Of a DNA stretch of 64,000 nt, positions 16,672-24,101 are shown piece after piece. This DNA is from Janthinobacterium rivuli. Lineage in GTDB: Bacteria > Pseudomonadota > Gammaproteobacteria > Burkholderiales > Burkholderiaceae_D. Below the pieces are notes generated by a model. The model made no database searches. It saw nothing but the letters and a program-made list of their open reading frames with translations, and had not been told where the DNA came from. A program made the translations under genes and the position numbers. Positions within the stretch are counted from its first letter, which is position 1, and the number at the start of each line of letters is the position of its first letter. The stretch lies in the NCBI RefSeq assembly GCF_029690045.1, contig NZ_CP121464.1, positions 1,426,001 to 1,490,000 on the forward strand, written 5' to 3'.

Positions 16672-19600
16672 ATGAAAGACACAGGCGTCAATCTGGCCGC
16701 GCAAGAGCGGCCCCCTTCTGATCCACTTTCCGACACGGGCGCCGAGGCGCCGCCGCCGGCGAGTCCGCCGAAGAAGCGCCGTTCGCGCATCTGGCCCATC
16801 TTTGCCATCATCGCGCTGGCGCTGATCGCCGGCGTGGCATGGTTCGTCATGCGCGAAGTGCGCACCTCGGCCCTGCAGGCGGAGTTTTTCACGCGCCTGG
16901 ACCGCCAGCTGGCGTTCAAGGTCGAGCCCGGCCCCGCACCGGCGGGCGCCATCCGCTATCCGCAGCACGGCCCGTATGACGAGCGGCTCGGCTATGCCAG
17001 CTTGCCTGACTTCATCACCAAGCTCAACGCGCGCGACTATGCCGTGACGGCGCAGGCGCGCATGTCGCCGAAGATGGTGCAACTGGTCGACCGGGGCATT
17101 TTTGCCACGTATCACGAGAAAAACCGCGCAGGACTGACCATCCTCGATTGCCGCGCCGCACCGCTGTTCGCGGCCAGTTATCCCGAGCGCATGTTCGACG
17201 GCTTTGCCGAAGCGCCGCCCGCGCTCGTGCAAAGCCTGCTGTTCATCGAAAACCGCGAATTGCTGGACCCGGGCACGCCCGAGCGCAATCCCGCCGTGGA
17301 GTGGGACCGCCTGAGCAAGGCTGTCCTCGACAAGGCGCTGAACCTGTTCGGCGGCCACCGCGGTGGCGGCGGCAGCACCCTGGCCACGCAGATTGAAAAA
17401 TATCGCCATTCGGAAGACGGACGCACCAGTTCCATGCAGGACAAGCTGATGCAGATGATTTCGGCCAGTCTGCGCTCCTACCAGGATGGCGAAAACACCA
17501 TGGAAGCGCGGCGCAAGATCGTCGTCAACTACCTCAACACCGTGCCGCTGTCGGCCAAGAGCGGTTTTGGCGAAGTCAACGGCATTGGCGACGGCATGTG
17601 GGTCTGGTATGGCCGTCCATTTGCTGAAGTGAAAACTTTGCTCAAGGGTAATATGGACCAGCCGGGCAGTGCGCTGGCCTACAAGCAGGCGCTGAGCCTG
17701 CTGATCGCGCAGCGCCGTCCTTCGCATTACCTGGTGGCCGGCGGTGCTGACCTGGAAGAACTGACCAACAGCCATCTGCGCCTGCTGGCGCAAGCGGGCG
17801 TGATCTCGCCGCAGCTGCGCAACGCGGCCATCGCCGAGAAGCTGCGCCCGTCGACGGCCTCTGGCGTGCAATCGGAGGCATCGACCTCGTTCGTCACGCG
17901 CAAGGCCTCGAATGCCGTGCGCAACCACCTGGCCAGCATGCTCGGCGATCCGCGCTTGTACAACCTTGACCGCCTCGACCTGAAAGTGGTTAGCACGCTC
18001 GATGCGCAGGCGCAAAACGCCGTCACCAAGGTCTTGCGCGAATTGCGCGACCCGGAAGTGGCGAAAGCGGCCGGCTTGACGGGCAAAGGCATGCTGGGCA
18101 ATGGCGACCCGGCCAATGTCGTCTACAGCTTTACCTTGCTGCAAAAGGGCGACCAGGCCAACTTGCTGCGCGTGCAGACCGATAACTACGACCAGCCGCT
18201 CGACATCAACGAAGGCGCCAAGCTGGACTTGGGTTCCACGGCCAAGCTGCGCACCCTGGTGACGTATATGGACATCATCGACCAGTTGCACCAGCGCTAC
18301 AGCGGCATGGGTGCTAGCGAGCTTGGCAAGATCGCCGTCGATCCGAAGGACATGCTGTCGCAGTGGGCGATTGCCTATCTGAAACCATTGGCCATCGGCG
18401 AGGCGCGCAACCTGCCGGCCATGCTGGCGGCCGCCATGGAACGCAAATACTCGGGCAACCCGGGCGAAGGCTTCTTCACGGGCGGCGGCTTGCACCACTT
18501 CGGCAACTTCTCCAAGCTTGACGACAGCCGCATCATGACGGTGCAGCAGGCGCTGCGCCAGTCGACTAACCTGGTGTTCGTACGCCTGATGCGCGACGTG
18601 GCCCGCTACTACATGTTCTCGCGTCCCGATTCCTCGGCCTCGCTGCTGGCGGACGCCGATGATCCGCGCCGCGCCCAGTACCTGAGCCGTTTTGCCGACA
18701 AGGAGGGGCGCGAATTCCTGCACCGCTTCTACCAGAAGTACCGCGGCAAGAGCGTCGACGAGCAGGAAAAAATCCTGCTGGCCAGCATCCGCCCGACCCC
18801 CGTGCGCCTGGCCAATATCTTCCGCACCGTCAATCCGAAGGGGACCGTCGCGGAATTTGGCGATTTCCTCAACGCCAACCTGACGTCGCAAAACGAAGTG
18901 CCGCCCGAGCGCGTGGCCAGGATGTACCAGCAGTACGCGATGGAAAACTGGTCGCTGGCCGACCGCGGTTATCTGGCCAACGTGCATCCGCTGGAACTGT
19001 GGATGGTGGCGTATCTGCGCCAGCACGAAGGCTCCACCCTGTCGCAGATGGTGGCGGCCAGCGAGAAGGAACGCCAGGAAGTCTATAAATGGTTGTTCAA
19101 TACGCACCGCAAGCATGCGCAGGACCGCCGCATCGCCAACTTGCTGGAAGTGGAAGGTTTCCTGGAAATCCACCGCCAGTGGAAGAAGATGGGCTATCCC
19201 TTCGACTCGCTCGTGCCGTCGTATGCGACGACCCTGGGCGCCTCGGCCGACCGTCCTGCCGCGCTGGCCGAGTTGATGGGCATCATCATCAACGATGGCG
19301 TGCGCAAGCCGAGCGTGCGCATCGATTCCATGCATTTCGCCGCCAACACGCCGTATGACACCATGGTCAAGCGGGGCACGAAGGTGGAAGCGGAGCAAGT
19401 CCTGTCGCCGGACGTGGCGAAAGCGGTGGCCAAGGCCATCCGCGAAGTGGTGTCGGACGGCACGGCGAAACGGGCGAAGACGGCGTTTGTCGGCGCCGAC
19501 GGCGTGCCTATCCCGATGGGCGGCAAGACGGGCACGGGCGACCAGCGTTTCGACGTGTATGGCGCCGGTGGCCGCCTGATCGAGTCGCGCTATGTGAACC

Positions 19601-19800
19601 GTTCGGCCACGTTCGTCTTCAATATCGGCGAGCGCTTCTATGGCAGCATGACGGCGTATGTGCGGGGGCCGGAATCGAAAAACTACGATTTCACCAGCGC
19701 CTTGCCCGTGCAACTGCTGGTGTCGCTGGCGCCGAGTTTGATGCCGCTGATCGAGGCGCCCGCGCCGGCCGAAGGCGTGGCCAAGCAGTGCACTAACTAA
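16672..19800 (+). CDS. Large class A penicillin-binding protein (GT51 plus transpeptidase)
   Basis: The product is 1042 aa, long for the class. A cytoplasmic Pro/Lys-rich N-terminus is followed by one membrane anchor (about residues 40-60, IWPIFAIIALALIAG). The glycosyltransferase 51 region covers about residues 180-330, with FIENRELLDPG and GGGSTLATQIEKYRHS. The first motif reads E-N rather than the usual E-D. The transpeptidase part has the SxxK motif STAK near residue 520, a later STN (SxN) and KTGTG near residue 950. It would polymerise and cross-link peptidoglycan in the periplasm. It is monocistronic with a terminator. Confidence 0.85.
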   Translation: MKDTGVNLAAQERPPSDPLSDTGAEAPPPASPPKKRRSRIWPIFAIIALALIAGVAWFVMREVRTSALQAEFFTRLDRQLAFKVEPGPAPAGAIRYPQHGPYDERLGYASLPDFITKLNARDYAVTAQARMSPKMVQLVDRGIFATYHEKNRAGLTILDCRAAPLFAASYPERMFDGFAEAPPALVQSLLFIENRELLDPGTPERNPAVEWDRLSKAVLDKALNLFGGHRGGGGSTLATQIEKYRHSEDGRTSSMQDKLMQMISASLRSYQDGENTMEARRKIVVNYLNTVPLSAKSGFGEVNGIGDGMWVWYGRPFAEVKTLLKGNMDQPGSALAYKQALSLLIAQRRPSHYLVAGGADLEELTNSHLRLLAQAGVISPQLRNAAIAEKLRPSTASGVQSEASTSFVTRKASNAVRNHLASMLGDPRLYNLDRLDLKVVSTLDAQAQNAVTKVLRELRDPEVAKAAGLTGKGMLGNGDPANVVYSFTLLQKGDQANLLRVQTDNYDQPLDINEGAKLDLGSTAKLRTLVTYMDIIDQLHQRYSGMGASELGKIAVDPKDMLSQWAIAYLKPLAIGEARNLPAMLAAAMERKYSGNPGEGFFTGGGLHHFGNFSKLDDSRIMTVQQALRQSTNLVFVRLMRDVARYYMFSRPDSSASLLADADDPRRAQYLSRFADKEGREFLHRFYQKYRGKSVDEQEKILLASIRPTPVRLANIFRTVNPKGTVAEFGDFLNANLTSQNEVPPERVARMYQQYAMENWSLADRGYLANVHPLELWMVAYLRQHEGSTLSQMVAASEKERQEVYKWLFNTHRKHAQDRRIANLLEVEGFLEIHRQWKKMGYPFDSLVPSYATTLGASADRPAALAELMGIIINDGVRKPSVRIDSMHFAANTPYDTMVKRGTKVEAEQVLSPDVAKAVAKAIREVVSDGTAKRAKTAFVGADGVPIPMGGKTGTGDQRFDVYGAGGRLIESRYVNRSATFVFNIGERFYGSMTAYVRGPESKNYDFTSALPVQLLVSLAPSLMPLIEAPAPAEGVAKQCTN

Positions 19801-19819
19801 AAATATCTAGCCTGTGTGA

Positions 19820-19849
19820 ACGCCGGCCCGCAAGGCCGGCGTTTTTTTT
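19820..19849 (+). terminator. Terminator after the penicillin-binding protein gene
   Basis: The stem ACGCCGGCC / GGCCGGCGT with loop CGCAA is followed by T8. Confidence 0.9.
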
Positions 19850-19860
19850 GAGGAGTGCAA

Positions 19861-20241
19861 TTGGACAGGACGCAGCAGATTTTTCAGCAATACCACCGCT
19901 TTGACGATGGCGCGCTCGTGTCCATCGAGCAGCAGTATCAGCCCGGCGGCGTGCAGGCCGTGCGCATCGTCTTGTACGCAAGAAATCATGGGCTGGAAGG
20001 CAATGTTTGGCGCCAGGTCGCCGTCACCGTGGGCGACGTGCGCGAATTGATGATGAAGACGCCGGGCAACTTCATCAACCGCATCTGCTGCGGCGTGAAG
20101 CTGCTGCGTTACGGCGATGTCTGGTGCGTGGATATCGACGGCACCTACATGCACGATGAGCCGGCGACCCTGGATGAGGTGCGCCGCGATGGCGATTGCT
20201 ACGTCATCGGCGGCACGGTCGAGGCAATCGAACTCGATTAA
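19861..20241 (+). CDS. Hypothetical protein
   Basis: The product is 126 aa from a TTG at 19861 with AGGAG 5 nt upstream; a GTG at 19855 overlaps that ribosome site and is less likely. It is a soluble, mixed alpha/beta sequence (YQPGGVQAVRIVLYARNHGLEGNVWRQVAVTVGDV ... DVWCVDIDG) without signal peptide, membrane segment or motif I recognise. It begins 11 bp after a strong terminator, so it needs its own promoter, perhaps within or just before the hairpin, or it depends on read-through. Its stop overlaps the stop of the convergent GST gene. Confidence 0.65.
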   Translation: MDRTQQIFQQYHRFDDGALVSIEQQYQPGGVQAVRIVLYARNHGLEGNVWRQVAVTVGDVRELMMKTPGNFINRICCGVKLLRYGDVWCVDIDGTYMHDEPATLDEVRRDGDCYVIGGTVEAIELD

Positions 20242-20843
20242 CCGGCAAACACGGCCGTTTTATCTTCCAGGCGCGCGTGATACGCGGCGATGGCCGGGTA
20301 GTCGGGGCGTTGCATCGGCGCCATCAGCCAGCGCTTGACGGACAGGCCCAGCACGATATCGGCCAGGGTGAACGTTTCGCCGCAGACGAAGGCGCCCGTG
20401 CGCTGCAGCTGCTGTTCCAGCACGCCCATCATCTTGTTCCATCCGGAAATACCGGCCACCAGCTGGGCCGCATCCTGGTGCGCCGGGCTGTGGCGCACCA
20501 GCGACATGAAGGCGTAGCGCCAGTTGTTGTTCAGGTCACCCATCTGCCAATCCATCCATTTTTCCACTTCCGCGCGGGCGCGGGGCATGCTTGGCAGCAA
20601 GTCGTCGCGTCCCGCCTGGGCGCACAGGTAGCGGCATATCGTGTTCGACTCCCACAGCACCAGGTCGCCGTCGAGCAGCACGGGCACCATGGCGTTCGGG
20701 TTCAAGGTCAGGAAGGCCGGGTCGTCCGTGGCGCGAAAGCCGCTGCCCCAGTCTTCGCGTTCGTAGGGCAGGTCGAGTTCCTCGCACGTCCACAGGACTT
20801 TGCGGACATTGATCGAGGCGGCTTTTCCAAGAATTTTCAGCAT
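20238..20843 (-). CDS. Glutathione S-transferase family protein
   Basis: The product is 201 aa from ATG 20843 (MLKILGKAASINVRKV), with GGAG upstream. The N-terminal thioredoxin-like domain has the cis-Pro loop NAMVPVLLDGD and the ES(N) glutathione contact WESNTICRYL. The C-terminal helical domain includes TLADIVLGLSVKRW. This is the typical soluble bacterial GST; the substrate is unknown. The stop codons of this gene and the convergent hypothetical gene share the palindrome TTAA. Confidence 0.92.
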   Translation of the reverse strand: MLKILGKAASINVRKVLWTCEELDLPYEREDWGSGFRATDDPAFLTLNPNAMVPVLLDGDLVLWESNTICRYLCAQAGRDDLLPSMPRARAEVEKWMDWQMGDLNNNWRYAFMSLVRHSPAHQDAAQLVAGISGWNKMMGVLEQQLQRTGAFVCGETFTLADIVLGLSVKRWLMAPMQRPDYPAIAAYHARLEDKTAVFAG

Positions 20844-20953
20844 GCGGGGCTCCGGAGGACAAATGGTTGATCTTGCACTGTAGCGGATTTGGCCACGCCG
20901 CGCATGTGAAAGTGCCTTGCATAGTTGAGGTTTTCTTGGCATCGTAGCCACCC

Positions 20954-22327
20954 ATGAAACCTATGCGCCACCACATGTCCAAAATCCTCGCGTTCAGCCG
21001 CTTTTCCGTGCGCGATTTTCTCGCCACCGCCGGTCCCACCTTGCTGCTGGTCGGCGCGTTTTGCGCGCTCGCTTACTGGCTGGTCGACCCGGCGCCGCCA
21101 CGCCAGGTGAGCCTGTCGACGGGGCAGGACAATAGCGCGTACGAAGAATTCGGCAAGAAATATGCGGCTACCCTGGCCAAACACGGCATCAAGGTGACCT
21201 TGCAACCGTCGCTGGGTTCGCAGGAAAACCTGCAGCGCCTGAACGCGGGCAAGACCGATATTGCTTTCGTGCAAAGCGGCTCGACGGAACACGACGATGC
21301 CGAGCGCCATGGCCTCATTTCCCTGGGCAGCCTGTTTACGGAACCCGTCTGGCTCTTCATGCGCGAAGACAAGGCCGTGACGGAACTGACGCAACTGAAG
21401 GGCCTGAAGATCAACCTGGGGCCGGAGGGCACGGGCGTGCCCGGCCTGTTCCGGCAGTTGCTGTCTGTGAATGGCGTCGAAGCGAAGGAATTGACGGTGA
21501 GCGACTTGCAAAACACGCCCGCCACGGTGGAGCTGCTGGAGGGGCGCATCGACGGTCTCGTGTTCAGCTCGGCACCGGAAGCGCCGCTGATCCAGATGCT
21601 GCTGCAAACGCCGGGCATCAAGCTGTTTGATTTTTCGCAAGCGGAAGCCTACACGCGGCGTTTGCCTTTCCTCACGCATGTTGTCTTGCCACGCGGCATC
21701 GTCGACCTGGGGCAGAATATTCCCGCGCAGGATTATCATTTGATCGCGCCGACGGCCACCCTGGTGGCGCGCGAAGACTTGCATCCGGCCCTGGTCGACC
21801 TGTTCGTGCAGGCGGCGGCCGGCATCCATGGCGGCACGGGCTGGTTCCAGCAGCAGGGGCAGTTCCCGTCCGCGCGCTACACGGAAATTCCCGTGGCGCC
21901 GGAAGCGCTGAAATTCTACAAGGATGGCGCGCCCGTGCTGCAGCGCTACATGAGTTTCTGGCTGGCCAATTTCTTTGATCGCATGTGGGTGCTGGTGGTG
22001 GCCTTGGGCGCGCTGATTTTACCGCTGTCGCGCGTGGTGCCGCCCTTGTACGTGTGGCGCATCCGCTCACGCGTGTACCGCTGGTATGGCCAGTTGCGCA
22101 CGGTCGAGCAGGCGCTGGAAGACGTGCCGCCAGAGCAGCGTGCGCAAGTGTATGCGGCGCAATTGAAACGGCTGGACCAGATCGAGGAGATGGTCAACCA
22201 GATCTCGATTCCCCTGTCGTTTGCCGATGGTTTGTATGGCTTGCGCAGCCACATCAATTTCGTGCGCAAGCGCATCCTGTCCCTGATGGGCGAGCATCCT
22301 GCCGCCGAGGCGGGCGAGCCGGCCTGA
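20954..22327 (+). CDS. TAXI-family TRAP transporter solute-binding protein with C-terminal membrane anchor
   Basis: The product is 457 aa. An N-terminal membrane segment (TLLLVGAFCALAYWLV) precedes a TAXI-type ligand-binding domain (VSLSTGQDNSAYEEFGKKYA, TDIAFVQSGSTE, LKGLKINLGPEGTG). A second membrane segment (MWVLVVALGALILPL, about residue 350) and a cytoplasmic helical tail of about 100 residues follow. Free TAXI proteins deliver substrates to TRAP permeases, but no TRAP permease gene is next to it. The tethered form with a cytoplasmic tail suggests sensing or an unlinked partner (inference). The start at 20954 has no strong ribosome site; ATG 20975 is an alternative. Confidence 0.82.
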   Translation: MKPMRHHMSKILAFSRFSVRDFLATAGPTLLLVGAFCALAYWLVDPAPPRQVSLSTGQDNSAYEEFGKKYAATLAKHGIKVTLQPSLGSQENLQRLNAGKTDIAFVQSGSTEHDDAERHGLISLGSLFTEPVWLFMREDKAVTELTQLKGLKINLGPEGTGVPGLFRQLLSVNGVEAKELTVSDLQNTPATVELLEGRIDGLVFSSAPEAPLIQMLLQTPGIKLFDFSQAEAYTRRLPFLTHVVLPRGIVDLGQNIPAQDYHLIAPTATLVAREDLHPALVDLFVQAAAGIHGGTGWFQQQGQFPSARYTEIPVAPEALKFYKDGAPVLQRYMSFWLANFFDRMWVLVVALGALILPLSRVVPPLYVWRIRSRVYRWYGQLRTVEQALEDVPPEQRAQVYAAQLKRLDQIEEMVNQISIPLSFADGLYGLRSHINFVRKRILSLMGEHPAAEAGEPA

Positions 22328-22346
22328 GCAATTCACTCGCTTAACA

Positions 22347-22465
22347 ACGCCTAATAAAAACCGTAGCGAGCGGAAGGAAGTTGTGGTTGAGAAGCGCAAC
22401 TGTACGAAGGTACAGTGAGCATCGCAGACCGCAAATTACGACGCGTAGTAGGTTTTGATAGGCGT
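22347..22465 (-). repeat. Dispersed structured repeat, copy A (about 119 bp)
   Basis: Read on the minus strand, this is homologous to copy B (50648-50765). Blocks in common order are TACT-CGCGTCG, TTTGCGG, CTGCGATGCTCAC, a central hairpin, TGCGCTTCTC, CCACAA and CCGCTCGCTACG. The central hairpin is CTGTAC-CTTC-GTACAG (22400-22415). The ends pair imperfectly (ACGCCTA.. with ..TAGGCGT, plus an A-rich/T-rich extension). On its own strand it begins 1 nt after the TAG stop of the antitoxin gene. Confidence 0.85.
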
Positions 22466-22466
22466 A

Positions 22467-22751
22467 CTAAACGAGGGTGATCGACAGCTTGCGTCCCACC
22501 AGCGCGGCGGCCCGCTCCAGGGTCGACAGGGTGACGTCGCTGCTGGGGTCGAGCAGGCGGTCGAGTTGCGAGCGGCTCGTCTGCAGCAGGGCCGCCATGC
22601 GCGTCTTCGACATCGATTGTTCCTGCATCGCCTGCGTCAATTGCCAGGCGATCACTTCCTTGATGGCGCGGTTTTGCGTTTGTTCGAAGATGCCTTCTTC
22701 CTTGAGGAAGTCGTCGAGACTGCTGCCGAGGTGGGGTGAGGTGGCGTTCAT
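22467..22751 (-). CDS. HigA-type antitoxin (XRE helix-turn-helix)
   Basis: The product is 94 aa; ATG 22751 overlaps the toxin stop in ATGA. A helix-turn-helix region is visible at MSKTRMAALLQTSRSQLDRLLD, followed by SDVTLSTLERAAALVGRKL, as in XRE/HigA-type antitoxins. It would neutralise the toxin encoded just upstream and repress the operon by binding its promoter. The toxin-first gene order is the HigBA arrangement. Copy A of the dispersed repeat lies 1 nt downstream. Confidence 0.85.
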   Translation of the reverse strand: MNATSPHLGSSLDDFLKEEGIFEQTQNRAIKEVIAWQLTQAMQEQSMSKTRMAALLQTSRSQLDRLLDPSSDVTLSTLERAAALVGRKLSITLV

Positions 22752-23098
22752 GTCAGTTCCTTGTAGCGTTTTCGGGCCAGCGCCAGGTCGTCATCGGGCG
22801 TGGCACGGGTTTTCTTGATAAAGCCGTGCAGCGCCACCAGGCAGTCGCCGTGATGGCAGATCAGCACGCGCGCGATGCGGTTGCCGGGCAGGCTGCTGCG
22901 TACTTCCGACAATCCTTGCCCCAAATGGCGGCACAAGGGCATGCCGACGGGCCAGCGCCATTGCGCATGCATCAAGTCCTGCCCGATCATATGGCGCTCT
23001 TCAACTGGCAAGGACTTGAGCCAGTCGCGCACGGGTTCGCCGCCATTGCCGTTCGCATAGAACAGCAGGGTAATCTGCCGCAAGCCGGAAGCATCCAT
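22748..23098 (-). CDS. RelE/HigB-type toxin
   Basis: The product is 116 aa from ATG 23098, with GAGGTG upstream. The sequence fits the Gp49/HigB-like RelE superfamily: EPVRDWLKSLPVEERHMIGQDL, GLSEVRSSLPGNRIARVLICHHGDCLVALHGFIKKT and the basic tail ALARKRYKEL. In that pattern the Arg/Lys residues carry out ribosome-dependent mRNA cleavage. It is the first gene of a two-gene operon with its antitoxin. Type II toxin-antitoxin loci are often horizontally acquired; base composition here is not obviously different from neighbours. Confidence 0.85.
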   Translation of the reverse strand: MDASGLRQITLLFYANGNGGEPVRDWLKSLPVEERHMIGQDLMHAQWRWPVGMPLCRHLGQGLSEVRSSLPGNRIARVLICHHGDCLVALHGFIKKTRATPDDDLALARKRYKELT

Positions 23099-23254
23099 GA
23101 CGCACCTCTACGTTGTACTATATAAGGTACACGTTCGCAAGAAGAATTTGCGCCGCAGTTGAAAAAATCGGGCGCGCATGGATGGTTGTAGCCGATGGCG
23201 GGCCGCAAGGTGGCCCGCCAGATCAAACACTGTTCAGATAGTCAGTTGGCAGCG

Positions 23255-23716
23255 TCAGGCGCCCAGCCACGGCAACCCCGCCTTGCACCAGCCGCCGATC
23301 TGCTTGCGGTGGCCGTCGGCGTCCTTGTCGCCCTCGAAGCCTTCGAGGATGTCGAAGCAGTGCAGGTAGCCGTGCTCGGTCGCCAGCTTGGCGGCGTGGC
23401 GCGAACGCACGCCGGAGCGGCACAGGAACAGCAGCACCTCGTCCTTGCCGGCCTGGGCGGCCAGCTGCGCGAGGAAATCGGGATTCGGCACGCCACCGGG
23501 ATAGGTGGCCCACTGCACCGCACCATGCTGGGTATCGGCGATGTCGACCCGGCCCACCCAGTCGCGCTCGGCATTCGTGCGCACATCGATGAGCTTGACG
23601 GCGGGATCGCCCTGCAGCAGGTCATACGCTTCCTGCGGCGTGACGGCGCCGGCATACGGCGTACCTTCATTGGCCCGGCTGCGGGCGGTGGTCAGGATGT
23701 CGGCGGCGGTGGTCAT
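23255..23716 (-). CDS. Rhodanese-like domain protein
   Basis: The product is 153 aa from ATG 23716 (MTTAADILTTARSR), with GAGGA upstream. A single rhodanese domain is complete: AYDLLQGDPAVKLIDVRTNAERDWVG at the start, then LLFLCRSGVRSRHAA with the active-site cysteine and the CRSGVRS loop. It would transfer sulfane sulfur in the cytoplasm; the acceptor is unknown. It is transcribed divergently from glnA, so its promoter shares the 385-bp region carrying the NtrC boxes. Confidence 0.92.
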   Translation of the reverse strand: MTTAADILTTARSRANEGTPYAGAVTPQEAYDLLQGDPAVKLIDVRTNAERDWVGRVDIADTQHGAVQWATYPGGVPNPDFLAQLAAQAGKDEVLLFLCRSGVRSRHAAKLATEHGYLHCFDILEGFEGDKDADGHRKQIGGWCKAGLPWLGA

Positions 23717-23788
23717 GGCGTCCTCGATGAAAGTGGGCAGGTGTGGACGATTATAGTGCGCCGTCCGCGCCTCGCAAACGGAAAACCA

Positions 23789-23809
23789 TGGTGCATCGCG
23801 TATGCACCA
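23789..23809. promoter_or_regulatory. Upstream half-site palindrome of NtrC type
   Basis: TGGTGCAT-CGCGT-ATGCACCA is a perfect dyad built of NtrC half-sites, but in everted order (GGTGC before GCACC). It may contribute weak half-sites to the two proper boxes 33 and 62 bp downstream. Alternatively it may serve the divergent rhodanese gene. Confidence 0.35.
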
Positions 23810-23841
23810 CAACGAGGCATTTTTCAAGAATCGGCACAAAA

Positions 23842-23858
23842 TGCACGATAATGGTGCG
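23842..23858 (+). promoter_or_regulatory. NtrC-binding box 1 upstream of glnA
   Basis: TGCACGATAATGGTGCG matches the enteric NtrC site (TGCAC-N7-GGTGC type, for example TGCACCAACATGGTGCT) in both half-sites and spacing. It lies about 145 bp upstream of the sigma-54 promoter, a normal enhancer distance. Confidence 0.75.
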
Positions 23859-23870
23859 TTATTCGTTTTT

Positions 23871-23887
23871 TGCACTTGCTTAGTGCA
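23871..23887 (+). promoter_or_regulatory. NtrC-binding box 2 upstream of glnA
   Basis: TGCACTTGCTTAGTGCA is a 17-bp dyad with perfect TGCACT/AGTGCA arms and NtrC spacing. It is offset 29 bp from box 1, close to three helical turns, as expected for cooperative binding of two dimers. Confidence 0.72.
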
Positions 23888-23986
23888 TTCTTGATTTGAC
23901 GCAAACGCAGCAGGAAAATCGCGGGCAGGAAAACTTTCACTGGCAAGGCCGGGTTTTGACCTGGGCCGCCACATCCCATCAGAAGC

Positions 23987-24002
23987 TGGCATGGAATCTG
24001 CT
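23987..24002 (+). promoter_or_regulatory. Sigma-54 promoter of glnA
   Basis: TGGCATGGAATCTGCT has the GG (-24) and GC (-12) pairs exactly 10 bp apart and matches the sigma-54 consensus TGGCACG-N4-TTGC at all but two defined positions. Initiation is expected near 24012, leaving a leader of about 90 nt before glnA. Confidence 0.78.
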
Positions 24003-24101
24003 ATGATCCTTATGAGTTTTGGTGGCACGCAATGTTTGCTTCGCTTCATCAGCCCAGACGCACTAAGGTCGGCTCACCCCACATTCATTTAGGAGATACG
24101 C

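Noticed and set aside
16657..19713. Very long open frame of about 1000 codons on the minus strand opposite the penicillin-binding protein gene
   Set aside because: It is a high-GC antisense shadow: His/Arg/Gln-rich, no domain motif, no ribosome site, while the plus-strand frame has clear catalytic motifs.
22328..22466. Copy A of the repeat as a simple intrinsic terminator for the two converging genes
   Set aside because: It lacks a U-tract and shares its whole 118-bp architecture with copy B, which lies between two genes on the same strand, so it is better described as a repeat family.
24030..24052. TGGCACG followed by TTTGC just before glnA as the sigma-54 promoter
   Set aside because: The GG and GC pairs are 12 bp apart instead of 10; the TGGCATGG...TGC element at 23987-24002 has the correct spacing and is preferred.
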